Shown: positions 8,916 to 17,590, numbered from the stretch's first letter. The stretch: DNA of 64,000 nucleotides from Alteribacter populi (GCF_002352765.1 NZ_KZ293963.1:2564368-2628367); one strand, 5' to 3'. Notes: a model not told the origin generated them from the letters alone. Translations and numbers: made by a program.

Positions 8916-8945
8916 AAACAGACACCCATTATGGGAAGTCTGTTT
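8916..8945 (-). terminator. Intrinsic terminator of the S41 peptidase gene
   Basis: An 8-bp stem AAACAGAC/GTCTGTTT with a T run on the minus strand (plus-strand TAAAAAAA at 8911), located downstream of the minus-strand peptidase gene that ends at 9010. Confidence 0.75.
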
Positions 8946-9009
8946 GTTGTAATGAACTTATTGAACTGTTGCTCCCGCTTAACTTTATGTATATATCTTA
9001 AAAACGTTT

Positions 9010-9912
9010 TTAATTATTCTCATCTAGCTCAGACATAATCTTCTCTAATGCATTATTAGGATCACATGGGATATCAGGTATTACTCCTACCCCTTCCCAA
9101 TTTTCACTTGTCGCTTCGATAATGGGCGTACCAGTAGATATAGATATTCTTAATGTATCATTTAGTGGATAGAAAGTATTTCTGTTAGCTGCTCCAGATG
9201 ATTTTTCCCCTACAATAATTGCCTTCTTATTTGCCTGAAGAACATATGCAAAGTATTCTGCCGCTGAACCTGTCTTTTCATTAATGATAATAAATAATTT
9301 ATGATTCAGTCTCCTTTTTCCTACTACAAAAGGATGTGTATATGCTTGCATTATCCTCATATCCTCTTCTTTAAACTTTGTAGTTGAAAGAAGCTTTGGC
9401 TCGTCGTTGAAAAAATAGCTTATGATAAACTCAGCCAGTCCGCCATATCCACCACCATTGTCTCTAAGATCAATCACTGTTGCATTCGTGTTTTCAATAA
9501 ATTGCATTGCAGAAATGGCAGTATGAATACCACGGTCTGGGTTCATAAATTTTTTAATCCTTAAATAACCAATGTTTTCTTCGATAATTTTTACCTCTGA
9601 AAAGCCAAAATTACCTCTAATCTCCTCTTCTCTCTCCTGTTTTAACCATTCTTCGTAGCTTAATTTTTTTTCATTACCTCGCTTGGATAAAGTTCTAATA
9701 TATAGATGTTTATCGTCACTGAGTTTAAATAAATCATCTGTTATTTTCTTTGTCAGTAAATCATCATCAGATATTCGGTAATAGTCACCATTCTCAAGAT
9801 TTTTCCGTAAACCATCAATTATCTTATCCTTCTTTTCCTCGATTACATAGTTCAATTCTATTAAGGTAATAGCTTTATTAATCATTTCTTTAATTTGGCT
9901 ATCATTGAGCAT
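9010..9912 (-). CDS. S41-family (tail-specific/C-terminal processing) peptidase-like protein
   Basis: A 300-residue protein with a helical N-terminal part and a C-terminal S41 core. The core has VIDLRDNGGGYGG near residue 150, KLFIIINEKTGSAAEYFAYVLQ with the candidate nucleophile Ser in TGSAAEYF, and VGEKSSGA. No PDZ domain and no signal peptide are visible, so it resembles the short cytoplasmic S41-like enzymes rather than secreted CtpA. It stands alone between two terminators; substrate and role are unknown. A GGAGGGAT ribosome site precedes the start. Confidence 0.75.
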   Translation of the reverse strand: MLNDSQIKEMINKAITLIELNYVIEEKKDKIIDGLRKNLENGDYYRISDDDLLTKKITDDLFKLSDDKHLYIRTLSKRGNEKKLSYEEWLKQEREEEIRGNFGFSEVKIIEENIGYLRIKKFMNPDRGIHTAISAMQFIENTNATVIDLRDNGGGYGGLAEFIISYFFNDEPKLLSTTKFKEEDMRIMQAYTHPFVVGKRRLNHKLFIIINEKTGSAAEYFAYVLQANKKAIIVGEKSSGAANRNTFYPLNDTLRISISTGTPIIEATSENWEGVGVIPDIPCDPNNALEKIMSELDENN

Positions 9913-10438
9913 GTTTGATCCCTCCTAGTGCATTCCTAAAAAGTCTAATATCGGAAAATGCTTTCTTAAATAATATCCTACCCCTTCTTAAATTAGATTC
10001 CCTTTCTTACAGTAAGCAGAACAACTGAATCTTGTACTAAAGCTCTCCCGTTAGTACTTAATGTAACCTTACCTATTTCATTAAAAATAATTTTAGTTTG
10101 TCAAGGTCATACATCCACTTCTAATTTGTGGATTGATGCCACTAATATGATTGAAGCACTAACCCATAGCATCATGATCTTAAAAGTCCTGTTTGATTCA
10201 TTCCGAACTCCGGTAATAATAACCATGTTAAGGCAAACAGCACTTGATATCTAGGTTTTTTGGATACTATTGTTTTGTATGTAGATATATATCGGTGAGC
10301 TATCAAGAAAGCAAGGTTAGAGCCATACAGCGTTCTGAAGAGTGGAGAAGAAAAATGAGGAGATAAAACATCTGTTTTACTCCTCATTTCAAAAAAATCC
10401 GATGATTTGGGAAGCAAGAGAACCGTCCCTATGCTTCC
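9913..10438. other. Intergenic spacer with a terminator and a REP-like repeat
   Basis: No convincing gene here. A minus-strand terminator occurs at 10353-10389 and a REP-like hairpin at 10410-10440. The 81-codon minus frame across 10172-10417 has no ribosome site and runs through the hairpin. Confidence 0.5.
10353..10389 (-). terminator. Terminator of the nucleoside salvage operon
   Basis: A stem of 10 plus 7 bp (AAATGAGGAG and TAAAACA with their complements, one bulged base) and a 2-base loop. On the minus strand it is followed by TTTTTCTTC. It lies about 50 bp beyond the transporter stop codon. Confidence 0.8.
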
Positions 10439-10440
10439 TC
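10410..10440. repeat. Short REP-like hairpin
   Basis: GGAAGCA and TGCTTCC flank GAGAACCGTCCC. The repeat touches the stop codon of the neighbouring transporter gene (10439-10441). Confidence 0.65.
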
Positions 10441-11665
10441 ACAATAACATCATAACAATTGCGCCGTTTAAAAGGTTAGCTAGCGTCGCAGCAATAAGAG
10501 CCTTTATAGCTAATTTCTGAACTTCATTTTTTCGATGAGGAACCATTCTGGATAGCATACCTACAATGCTTCCTGCTGCACCGAAGTTTGCAAATCCACT
10601 TAATGCAAATGTTAAAATAGCAATTGATCGATCAGAAAAATTTTCTAGACTTGAAGAAAATGTAGCAAATGCGACAAACTCATTTAACAAAAACTTCTGA
10701 GCAAGCAGATTCCCAGCCAAAACAACTTCACTCCATGGTATACCAATCACAAAGGCAATTGGAGCAAATATATAACCTAAGATTAATTCTAATGATAGAT
10801 TCTCTAACCCCACTAATGACCCGGCAAAGCCCATGATCCCGTTAAGCAGTGCTATTAATCCAATAAACATGATTAACATTAATCCAACATTGATCGCATA
10901 ATGTAAACCTTCTTTCGAATTCACAAAAATAACATCAATAATATTGGTGTCTTCTTTGTTTACACTCATTGAATCATCTGATTGTTTCCACTCTTCGTAA
11001 TCGATCTTGTCAGTTTCAGGAATAACAAACTTCGCTATCATTAAACCAGCGGGAGCAGACATTACTGCTGCAGAGAGAAGATATTCAATAGGAATCCCCA
11101 TTGCTGCAAGTCCCATTAACACTGCCCCCGACACAGAAGCGAGACCACCTACCATTACAGAAAATATTTGCGACCTTGACATGTTAGCTATATATGGCTT
11201 TACAACTAAGGGAGCTTGAGTATTACCAATAAATATATTTGCAGCAGCAGCTACCGACTCAGCGTATGATGTCTGCATTACTTTTGAAATAAACCCTCCA
11301 ATAATTCTTACAACAAACTGCATGATTCCAAAGTAATATAACAAAGCAATGAGCACAGTTAAAAAAATAATCATACCTAGCACATTTACAGCAAAAACAG
11401 CAACTGATCCATCCCGATCCGCTAACGGGCCAAATACAAATGACAATCCTTCATGTCCGTAATTTATTAAATTAGTTATACCTAAAGATAAATACTGGAT
11501 AATTTGCAGTCCGACATCCCATCTTAGTACGATAATTCCAAATATTATTTGCAGAAGAAATCCAATCATCACGGTACGAACATTAATACGTTTCCTATCC
11601 TCTGATAGTAAAATAGAAATAAGTATAATTAGACTACAGCCAAACATCCCCCATAAAATACTCAT
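10439..11665 (-). CDS. Concentrative nucleoside transporter (CNT/NupC family)
   Basis: A 408-residue polytopic protein with CNT landmarks: ANIFIGNTQAPLVVKPYI near residue 140, SVMVGGLASVSGAVLMG, an inner TM block NVGLMLIMFIGLIALLNG and the C-terminal FALSGFANFGAAGSIVGMLS motif. It drives proton- or sodium-coupled nucleoside uptake. The gene follows a purine nucleoside phosphorylase gene on the same strand, giving an uptake-plus-phosphorolysis unit. Its last codon overlaps a REP-like hairpin, so the C-terminus may have been trimmed slightly. Confidence 0.88.
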   Translation of the reverse strand: MSILWGMFGCSLIILISILLSEDRKRINVRTVMIGFLLQIIFGIIVLRWDVGLQIIQYLSLGITNLINYGHEGLSFVFGPLADRDGSVAVFAVNVLGMIIFLTVLIALLYYFGIMQFVVRIIGGFISKVMQTSYAESVAAAANIFIGNTQAPLVVKPYIANMSRSQIFSVMVGGLASVSGAVLMGLAAMGIPIEYLLSAAVMSAPAGLMIAKFVIPETDKIDYEEWKQSDDSMSVNKEDTNIIDVIFVNSKEGLHYAINVGLMLIMFIGLIALLNGIMGFAGSLVGLENLSLELILGYIFAPIAFVIGIPWSEVVLAGNLLAQKFLLNEFVAFATFSSSLENFSDRSIAILTFALSGFANFGAAGSIVGMLSRMVPHRKNEVQKLAIKALIAATLANLLNGAIVMMLL

Positions 11666-11791
11666 GGAACACTCCCCCTGATATAAATTTAGACTATTCG
11701 GAAAATTTAACCGAGTATTGGAGAGATTTATTTCTCATAGCTGTAGTCAACCTCAGAGGGTGAAATAAAACCTCAAATACATAAATATTAT

Positions 11792-12610
11792 TTAAAACTC
11801 TGTTAAGATACTCTTAATTAACTTTATAAACTTGCTCCTTACCTTACCAGCGACTTCTATTACTTCATCGTGGCTTAAAGGTTGATCTAAAATTCCACAA
11901 GCCATGTTTGTTAAACAGGAAATCCCTAATACCCTTAGACCAGAATGAACAGCTACAGTTGCTTCAGGTACTGTCGACATTCCAATCGCATCCCCACCTA
12001 ATATCCGAATCATACGAATTTCTGCTGGAGTTTCATAGACTGGACCACTCCACCACCCATACACACCTTGTTGCAATGTTATCCCCTCTTCTTTAGCGAT
12101 TTTTAAGGCGAGGCTTCTCATTTCTCTATCGTATACCTTCGAGACATCAGGAAAGCGTGGGCCTAATTCAGCATTATTTCTTCCTATTAAAGGGTTTGTA
12201 CCAACTAGATTAAGATGATCAGTAATCAGCATGAGGTCTCCAGGGTTAAAGTCAGTATTCACAGCACCACATGCATTTGTAATAATAAGTTTATTTATTC
12301 CTAATGCTTTCATTACGCGAACTGGGAAGGTTACTTCGTCTAGAGAGTAGCCTTCGTAATAATGATAACGACCTTTCATCGCTACTACATTTTTCCCTTC
12401 TAGTTTTCCTATTACCAACTCATTCGAATGACCTTCAGCTTCCGATTTTGAGAAGAAAGGAATCTCTTCATATGGAATAATAACTGCATCTTCAATATCA
12501 TCTGCAAGGTCTCCTAAACCAGAACCTAAAATCATTCCAACTTCAGGTTCATAGCCAATTAGACTTTTAATGTAATCACTAGCACTCATAATTTCATCAA
12601 TTTTATGCAT
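11792..12610 (-). CDS. punA: Purine nucleoside phosphorylase
   Basis: A 272-residue PNP of the trimeric family. GMILGSGLGDLADDI near residue 25 binds phosphate, MKGRYHYYEGYS near 78 contains the conserved His, ITNACGAVN near 110, and VYETPAEIRMIRILGGDAIGMST around 190-215 holds the purine-binding Glu and Met. It splits purine nucleosides to base plus (deoxy)ribose-1-phosphate. It lies upstream of the CNT transporter in the same orientation. The TAGACCGGTCTA palindrome 36-47 bp before its start suggests control by the TetR protein next door. Confidence 0.92.
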   Translation of the reverse strand: MHKIDEIMSASDYIKSLIGYEPEVGMILGSGLGDLADDIEDAVIIPYEEIPFFSKSEAEGHSNELVIGKLEGKNVVAMKGRYHYYEGYSLDEVTFPVRVMKALGINKLIITNACGAVNTDFNPGDLMLITDHLNLVGTNPLIGRNNAELGPRFPDVSKVYDREMRSLALKIAKEEGITLQQGVYGWWSGPVYETPAEIRMIRILGGDAIGMSTVPEATVAVHSGLRVLGISCLTNMACGILDQPLSHDEVIEVAGKVRSKFIKLIKSILTEF

Positions 12611-12645
12611 TTTACTCCTCCTATGATTTTAGTTAAACCTTATAG

Positions 12646-12657
12646 TAGACCGGTCTA
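12646..12657. promoter_or_regulatory. TetR operator, LmrA/YxaF-box type
   Basis: TAGACCGGTCTA is a perfect 12-bp palindrome in the spacer between punA and the TetR gene. It matches the LmrA/YxaF box known from Bacillus (a TAGACC/GGTCTA core). A related half-conserved site lies upstream of the TetR gene itself. Confidence 0.7.
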
Positions 12658-12675
12658 TATAATAATCTAAAAAAA

Positions 12676-13242
12676 TTATCTTTGATTGATTAATGTTGGA
12701 ATCTTATCGGCAATTACTCTTAATGCGCTAGCGTCTTTTCGCGTTAAACAAATAACCAACGCCCCTTGGATCATTACATTCACAGTCATAGCCAGTTCAA
12801 AAGCTACTTCTTTTTCAAAACCATTTATTAAAAGCTTGTCAGCAATCACTTTATGCCATGCTTCGAACACGTTTCTACATGCATCCCTAAGCATCTCACT
12901 CGTAGAAGACGTTTCAAGAACAATAGCAGTAATAGGGACTCCTTGAAAATAATTTTCTTTTTCGAATCTTTCTGCACTATCTAATATGTATTCTTGTATT
13001 GCTTCTACTGGGTCTTCATATTGAGTCAACTTGTCTTTAATAAACTTTGTTACATTCTTTTTAGTCCATTCAATTGCTTCCAAAGCTAATTGCTCTTTAC
13101 CATTAGGAAAATGATAGTAGATTGAACCTTTTGGTGCTCCACTTTCTTTAATAATATCATTTAAACCCGTACCAAAATAACCTTTCGTCTGAAGTAACAA
13201 AGCGGTAGTTTTAATCATTTCCTCACGAGAGTTCTTTTTCAT
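12676..13242 (-). CDS. TetR-family regulator, LmrA/YxaF-like
   Basis: A 188-residue protein with an N-terminal TetR HTH (YFGTGLNDIIKESGAPKGSIYYHF), the signature of the LmrA/YxaF/YcdC group, and a helical effector-binding C-terminus (EAIEWTKKN, AMTVNVMIQGALVICLT). It probably represses the punA-transporter unit through the palindrome at 12646 and itself through the site at 13276-13291. The ligand is unknown; in the classic family it is a flavonoid or drug, whereas a nucleoside-linked effector would suit this neighbourhood. Confidence 0.82.
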   Translation of the reverse strand: MKKNSREEMIKTTALLLQTKGYFGTGLNDIIKESGAPKGSIYYHFPNGKEQLALEAIEWTKKNVTKFIKDKLTQYEDPVEAIQEYILDSAERFEKENYFQGVPITAIVLETSSTSEMLRDACRNVFEAWHKVIADKLLINGFEKEVAFELAMTVNVMIQGALVICLTRKDASALRVIADKIPTLINQR

Positions 13243-13275
13243 TTTGTATAGTCCACCTTTTCAAATCAAAAAATA

Positions 13276-13291
13276 TACCAATCGGTCTACA
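13276..13291. promoter_or_regulatory. Second TetR operator (autoregulatory)
   Basis: ACCAATCGGTCTACA keeps one perfect half (CGGTCTA) of the palindrome at 12646-12657 and lies about 35 bp upstream of the TetR start on the minus strand. Confidence 0.5.
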
Positions 13292-13462
13292 TATTTAATG
13301 TTATAACTTTCTGATAATTTTGTAAAGTGTTTTTATATGAATAAGTTTCATAATCCTAAGTTCACGTAGCTCAACAGTTCTGAGAGAGGCAAAAAAGGTA
13401 CCTCCCCAAAAGTCGAATTTAGTAAGTGACAAGCAAATTAAATCGAATGGGAGGAACCCTCC

Positions 13463-13614
13463 ATGTCTATTGTAAGACAACCAACGTTACAATGAGCTAT
13501 AAATATGGCTCCCTTAGTGAATGCGGTCGTCAAAAAATCTCGTCTCGGGCGACCTGTGGAGCTCTCACCATTTTTAGAATGATGATTATGAAATTGGTTC
13601 AATTGTCGTTATGA
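13463..13614 (+). pseudogene. Transposase remnant
   Basis: After GGGAGGA, an ATG begins MSIVRQPTL and is stopped within ten codons. The next pieces read INMAPLVNAVVKKSRLGRPVELSP and, one frame over, RMMIMKLVQL. The opening MSIVRQ-TL and the KKSRLGRPVEL block resemble the N-terminus of a DDE transposase seen in Bacillaceae insertion sequences. Only about 50 codons remain, with a stop and a frameshift. No terminal repeats were found. Confidence 0.45.
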
Positions 13615-13714
13615 AGCACTTTTCAAACACCCATTACTTTAACGATATCTTTTAAAGCTAATACTTGCTGTTCCTCTTCAACATAATTTTTACCAGTCTC
13701 TGGTTAAACCAATT

Positions 13715-14251
13715 TTAATTCTTATGATTTAGAGCTACTTGATGGATATATGTTAAAATAGGATTCGCTTCCAATTTGTCTTTTAATAAAATATTGCTAT
13801 AAAACTTAATAAACCCTTTAAATAATAGGAAACCTATAATACCACCTAACACATTCGCAATAATATCATTAACATCGACTAATCGGTCATGAAAAGGAAG
13901 AAGAAAATGAAAGGTTAATTGAGTTAGCTCTAATATAAGAGATAGTAAAAAAACACCTGTAATAACCTTTTTCCAGTTAACGGTTTTAATAAATGGCAAA
14001 CCAAAACCAAAAGGAGTAGTCATAATAATATTCAATATCATAATCTGAAGACCAAAATGATTAAACGATATAAGATTTATATAGTCAGGGATATAATGTT
14101 CTGGTATGTATGCACTACTAAGTAGTAAAGGAAACTGGGTGTACTTAATTACATTAACTAGATAAATATAAAACACTGCGAAAAAACATAGGAATATAAG
14201 TGACTTATCCTTCTTCTTGTAAAGATACATCGCTACAGCATTCACAAACAC
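13715..14251 (-). CDS. VanZ-family membrane protein, 5' end doubtful
   Basis: About 178 residues with four to five hydrophobic segments and the VanZ-type C-terminal motif (LSLILELTQLTFHFLLPFHDRLVDVNDIIANVLGGIIGFLL), in which the E-x-x-Q and D-x-x-D-x-x-x-N-x-x-G residues are present. The open frame continues upstream as LGRLFFQDAVFVNAVAMY without an ATG before a stop, and a REP-like repeat (14318-14357) lies just beyond. The natural start has probably been lost or replaced, so this may be a 5'-truncated gene. VanZ proteins are linked to envelope and glycopeptide phenotypes, but the molecular role is unclear. Confidence 0.6.
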   Translation of the reverse strand: MFVNAVAMYLYKKKDKSLIFLCFFAVFYIYLVNVIKYTQFPLLLSSAYIPEHYIPDYINLISFNHFGLQIMILNIIMTTPFGFGLPFIKTVNWKKVITGVFLLSLILELTQLTFHFLLPFHDRLVDVNDIIANVLGGIIGFLLFKGFIKFYSNILLKDKLEANPILTYIHQVALNHKN

Positions 14252-14317
14252 AGCATCCTGGAAAAATAATCTTCCGAGAGAATGGGTTTCCTAAATTAAC
14301 CAAACCTCATTCATTCA

Positions 14318-14357
14318 AGGAAGCGCGAGAACCGTCCCTATGCTTCTCTATGCTTCT
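14318..14357. repeat. Short REP-like hairpin
   Basis: GGAAGCGCGAGAACCGTCCC followed by TGCTTCTC and a second TGCTTCT. It sits between the VanZ 5' end and the 3' end of the methyltransferase remnant. Confidence 0.6.
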
Positions 14358-14792
14358 AATTTTTAACATTGAATTTGCATTTTCTTGAAATTCATACCGT
14401 GCTTTAATTTCTTCTACTACGTATCCGTTTTCTTGGAGATAACCTACAATTTCATCTAAAAATTCATATCGCTTTCCTTCTAAATCGACTAAAGGAAAAA
14501 TACGAACTTCCTCTTAAGTTACCCTCAATAACTCCTTTACCGTTTCGATGTGAAATTGATAATCTAATCTATCCGCATACATAAATAAAAAATGTGCAGA
14601 TAGTAAAATATCAAATTCTTCATTCATAAATGGTAAAGAAGGTAAAGTAACAGGAATATATCTTTCGCTGAACTCTCCCATATCATTGGCACAATGTTGT
14701 AAGGCACTTAAACGATGTTTTCTAAGACCTGCTATATTGTTAAAATAATCCCACTTATAATTATTTTGGGCTTTTTTACTCTCAAAAACTCA
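14356..14792 (-). pseudogene. C-terminal part of a SAM-dependent methyltransferase-like gene
   Basis: A minus frame reads YFNNIAGLRKHRLSALQHC, SERYIPVTLPSLPF, FDILLSAHFLFMYADRLDY and KELLRVT, then an in-frame TAA, then EEVRIFPLVDLEGKRYEFLDEI and ENGYVVEEIKARYEF. This resembles the distal half of a class I methyltransferase fold (SAHFLFMYADRLDYQFH, RIFPLVDL). The SAM-binding half is missing and the remaining frame is broken by a stop, so it is not functional. The 3' end abuts a REP-like hairpin. Confidence 0.5.
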
Positions 14793-14818
14793 AATAAAGT
14801 CTTGAACCCAAATTAAAA

Positions 14819-14858
14819 AAAGCCTCCAAAAGGCATTATACCTTTCGGGAGGCTTTCA
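14819..14858. terminator. Stem-loop, probable terminator
   Basis: AAGCCTCC pairs with GGAGGCTT across a short spacer. The minus-strand reading is followed by TTTTTTTAATT (plus-strand AAAAAAA at 14814-14820), so it would stop transcription coming from the U32-like gene. Confidence 0.6.
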
Positions 14859-14877
14859 AAACATACATGAGAGCAAT

Positions 14878-14909
14878 CGGAAGCAAGTAACCGTCCCCTT
14901 ACTTCCCCC
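14878..14909. repeat. Short REP-like hairpin
   Basis: GGAAGCAAGTAACCGTCCCC then TTACTTCCCCC: the same core as the other copies, with the loop variant AAGTAACCGTCC and the arm TTACTTCC. It lies just after the stop codon of the U32-like gene. Confidence 0.6.
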
Positions 14910-14914
14910 TCTAC

Positions 14915-15601
14915 TTATTTTATGTTGAACTTAGGTTGAACTAACGGAACTCCTAAATCGTCAACACCGACATTTGACATTTTTGCATCAGGATAATAAC
15001 GATGAATCATCTGCATGCCAATCAACGCAAGATATACCCGTTCCTTACATAAATTAATATTAATATCATTTAGGTGCTTTCCAGATGGATAGACATCTGG
15101 ATGATTTTTCAATCCAAATTTAATATATACAGGAGATAACACTCTAATGATTTCTGGGATTTCATAGTACCTTAAAAACCCCCCGTAGTTATCAGGTACT
15201 TCTATATATATATCCATAGGAATATCGATGGCCTGCCTAATTGATACAAGTTTAGGGAGTGTAAGTGATGTGGGTACATTAATGATATCAGCTCCCATAT
15301 CTTCTAGCATTTTTGCGGAAACTGGATTAGCAGCAGAAACTTGAACAGATACTTTTACGACAAAATCATCTGGAAGTATTTTATGCCGTTTCATTTCCTT
15401 TGTCAGAAGTAATAGGCCTTCATCTGCAACTAAAGCCCCTCTCAAACCCAATTCAGCTCCGCGTTTCAAATCTTCCATAGCGTAAACTAATTGATCTACT
15501 CCTTCGTGTCTTAAAGCAATCGATTGCCCCGAGGTAGTCAAAGGTTGGGCACTGATATCCCAGGTCCCTCTTGGCCCACAAATAAACTTAATTCTATAGA
15601 A
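14915..15601 (-). pseudogene. U32 peptidase-like gene, N-terminally truncated
   Basis: The open frame encodes about 228 residues starting FYRIKFICGPRGTWDISAQP with no start codon. It continues with SGQSIALRHEGVDQ, ADEGLLLLTKEMKRH, a TIM-barrel-like GADIINVPTSLTLPKLVSI and DIYIEVPDNYGGFLRYYEIPEI. The content resembles U32-family peptidase-like proteins. The first 80 or so residues expected for the family are absent: the frame meets a TAA at 15602. An internal ATG at 15541 could start a shorter product, but the conserved text before it argues for truncation. Confidence 0.55.
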
Positions 15602-15652
15602 TTATTTTCACAAACAGCCGTCATCTCTTGAATTTCATCATTATAAAATTCA

Positions 15653-15800
15653 AAAGTCTAACGTAGCACAGTACGGTCATTTGGCCACAGGACTAGAGAT
15701 TGAAATGATTCAAAACGGATACAAGGACAAGTTTATCACTGATTCTGAGTTAGTTGAGGAATTACTTATGGCAAAGGAAGAGCATAACCTACATTTTTAG
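15653..15800 (+). pseudogene. C-terminal fragment of an unidentified protein
   Basis: The plus frame reads SNVAQYGHLATGLEIEMIQ and NGYKDKFITDSELVEELL, ending HNLHF and TAG at 15798-15800. The text is strongly protein-like (balanced charge, helical) but has no start, and the frame begins directly after the junction with the truncated U32-like gene on the other strand. I do not recognise the family with certainty. Confidence 0.4.
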
Positions 15801-16248
15801 TTTGCCGTAAACAGAAAAATCTCAGCTCTTATTAAGTAAAAACCTTTAAATCTTCTAAATTACTACATAAAATTTCTTATTCCTTTTTAAAGTTCATGAT
15901 ACTTTATGGTATATTATGAAAAATAATATAATTATGGTAATTATTTTTTACAAAGTTAATTTTTTAGTGATAAATTGATGATGCGCGCAAAACTTCAAAT
16001 GGAGGTGTGGTGATAAAAAGTTCGAATTATTAATGTCATAATCTTTACTACGATCAAAAAAGAAAAGAGTGACCTAATCTACTTCTTATATGGCATGACT
16101 TTTTTGTAAGTATCGAAGATTGTTGTTATGTTAAGTTATTTTTACATGATTAACTTTACTTCTTTTTGAAACAACATGAATCTGCTGAAATACTAGTATA
16201 AACAAGTTTAAACAATTTCTTTATGGTTTAAAAATAGGGGGAATAAAA
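15801..16248. other. AT-rich upstream region of the secreted bacteriocin-like gene
   Basis: No gene of note. AAAGTTAA/TTAACTTTAC strings at about 15952 and 16150 match half of the GGTAAAGTTAACTTTACC palindrome found upstream of the XRE gene, so shared regulation is possible. A GGAGGTGTG-like ribosome site at about 16000 is followed only by a very short frame. Confidence 0.35.
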
Positions 16249-16929
16249 ATGAAATTTAAATTTACTTTAATAGCTTTGTCATTTTTAATGTTATTCAGTC
16301 TAGTGGCGCCAAACCTAAATCAAGTACAAGCAAGTAGCAGTGATAATAACGGTAACATGAATATTGCTCAAGAAATTAGTCATGAAGTCATAGAAAAAGC
16401 TGATAAATATATTAGTCTGGAAAATGAAAGATACGTTATTTCAAATGTCAGTGACCTTAAAAAAGAAGTTAGTAATGAAGAATTTCAAACAATAAAACAT
16501 AAAGTAAATGAAATTAACTCAACTTTAAAAGAGGTTAGTAATGAAGAACTCTCTAAAGCAAAAATAAATGGAGATGTCATATCATTTTCTAATGAATCTG
16601 AAAATGATGATGGAATGAATATTATGAGTGCAGGAAGAACTGGAGTTGACGTATTGTGGTGGGGTTATAGAATCTACTTAAACGACAATCATACTAGAAC
16701 TACTGCTCAAGCCTTGGGCACGGGTGCAGGTGGTGCTGCAATTGCAGCACTTTGGGCTCCTTGGTTTTCAGCTCCGACAGCTATTATTAAGGCTGTGGCA
16801 AAAACATTAGCAATTGCTTTAGGTGGAGCTGCCGGAGTAATTACGGCTACAAACCAAGGCAGTGGTGTCTACTTCCGCTTCACTGGTGTACAACCAATCG
16901 TCACCTATACTGGAGTACATCCCCAATAA
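16249..16929 (+). CDS. Secreted bacteriocin-like protein
   Basis: A 226-residue protein with a textbook Sec signal (MKFKFTLIALSFLMLFSLVA then a probable A-x-A cleavage near residue 29), a charged helical middle (residues about 40-120) and a hydrophobic Gly/Ala-rich C-terminal block (ALGTGAGGAAIAALWAPWF, AKTLAIALGGAAGVI) ending GSGVYFRFTGVQPIV. A cleavable leader region followed by a membrane-active C-terminal helix pair is typical of larger Gram-positive antimicrobial proteins. It faces an XRE regulator/membrane protein pair across a terminator. GGGGGA lies seven bases before the ATG. Target and activity are unproven; an immunity protein, if any, would be the 123-residue membrane protein. Confidence 0.55.
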   Translation: MKFKFTLIALSFLMLFSLVAPNLNQVQASSSDNNGNMNIAQEISHEVIEKADKYISLENERYVISNVSDLKKEVSNEEFQTIKHKVNEINSTLKEVSNEELSKAKINGDVISFSNESENDDGMNIMSAGRTGVDVLWWGYRIYLNDNHTRTTAQALGTGAGGAAIAALWAPWFSAPTAIIKAVAKTLAIALGGAAGVITATNQGSGVYFRFTGVQPIVTYTGVHPQ

Positions 16930-16942
16930 GGAATAAATTATG

Positions 16943-16977
16943 GCATCTAATAATTTTTTATTAGGTGCTTTTATTTA
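16943..16977 (+). terminator. Terminator between convergent genes
   Basis: GCATCTAAT pairs with ATTAGGTGC (one G-T pair), followed by TTTTATTTA. It closes the bacteriocin-like gene and overlaps the stop codon of the convergent membrane-protein gene. Confidence 0.7.
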
Positions 16978-17332
16978 TAATAGATGTCATTATAGGGTAA
17001 GATAAAAAGGCTACTAATAGCAGGAAATTTAAAATAAAAGAGGCATCTAACTCTGTATATAAATTATGTATTACCACGAATACCACTATGCTAGATGCTG
17101 TTAGTCTGTAAGAAAAATCAGCACTTTTATTTTTCACATGTTTTATCCTTTCGTCTTCAGGTTCATCAACCCCAATAACACTAAGATCAACTATACTATC
17201 AATAGCCAATGAAAATACTACTAAACCCCAGACAAAAAAGTAATCACCTCTAAATAAAAAAAATAATGAAAATAGTAGAATCAAAAAAGGAAAGCAAGTA
17301 GCAAGTAATCTTTTGAATTTTACTTTAGTCAT
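16961..17332 (-). CDS. Small membrane protein (four predicted TM segments)
   Basis: A 123-residue protein with hydrophobic segments at about 12-28, 31-50, 72-90 and 97-118, and a charged loop EPEDERIKHVKNKSADFSYR. The gene is 17 bp after a 64-residue XRE regulator on the same strand, a pairing common in Firmicutes (regulator plus DUF2178-like membrane protein). Because it is convergent with a secreted bacteriocin-like gene, an immunity or sensor role is possible, but this is inference. Confidence 0.6.
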   Translation of the reverse strand: MTKVKFKRLLATCFPFLILLFSLFFLFRGDYFFVWGLVVFSLAIDSIVDLSVIGVDEPEDERIKHVKNKSADFSYRLTASSIVVFVVIHNLYTELDASFILNFLLLVAFLSYPIMTSIINKST

Positions 17333-17349
17333 ATAATAACCCCTATTCT

Positions 17350-17544
17350 TTAATCTTCAAAAATGAATATTTCTTCAATTTTACAATTGAATATTTTAGA
17401 TATTTTAAATGCTAGTTCTAGTGAAGGGTTGTACCCACCTTTCTCAATTGAAATGATAGTTTGTCTCGATACATTCAATCTAACAGCTAATTCCCTTTGG
17501 GAAAAACCAAACATTTCTCTAAATTCCTTAATATTATTGTGCAT
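17350..17544 (-). CDS. XRE-family (Cro/CI-type) transcriptional regulator
   Basis: A 64-residue single-domain HTH protein: IKEFREMFGFSQRELAVRLNVSRQTIISIEKGGYNPSLELAFKI, then FNCKIEEIFIFED, the classic short XRE form. It is co-directional with and just upstream of the small membrane-protein gene. A perfect 18-bp palindrome 29-46 bp before its start codon is the obvious autoregulatory operator. Confidence 0.88.
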   Translation of the reverse strand: MHNNIKEFREMFGFSQRELAVRLNVSRQTIISIEKGGYNPSLELAFKISKIFNCKIEEIFIFED

Positions 17545-17572
17545 AATATTTTAATTCCTTTACCGCAGTATT

Positions 17573-17590
17573 GGTAAAGTTAACTTTACC
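17573..17590. promoter_or_regulatory. 18-bp perfect palindrome, candidate XRE operator
   Basis: GGTAAAGTTAACTTTACC reads identically on both strands. It lies directly upstream of the XRE regulator gene, where a dimeric HTH repressor would block the promoter. Half-site-like TTAACTTTAC and AAAGTTAA strings also occur upstream of the facing bacteriocin-like gene. Confidence 0.7.

Noticed and set aside
13426..13614. 62-codon ORF as an intact gene
   Set aside because: It reads in a different frame from the transposase-like start MSIVRQPTL; the similarity pieces lie in shifted frames, so it is a remnant.
14200..14388. Plus-strand 62-codon frame near the VanZ gene
   Set aside because: It spans the VanZ 5' end and a REP-like hairpin; no ribosome site and no protein-like pattern.
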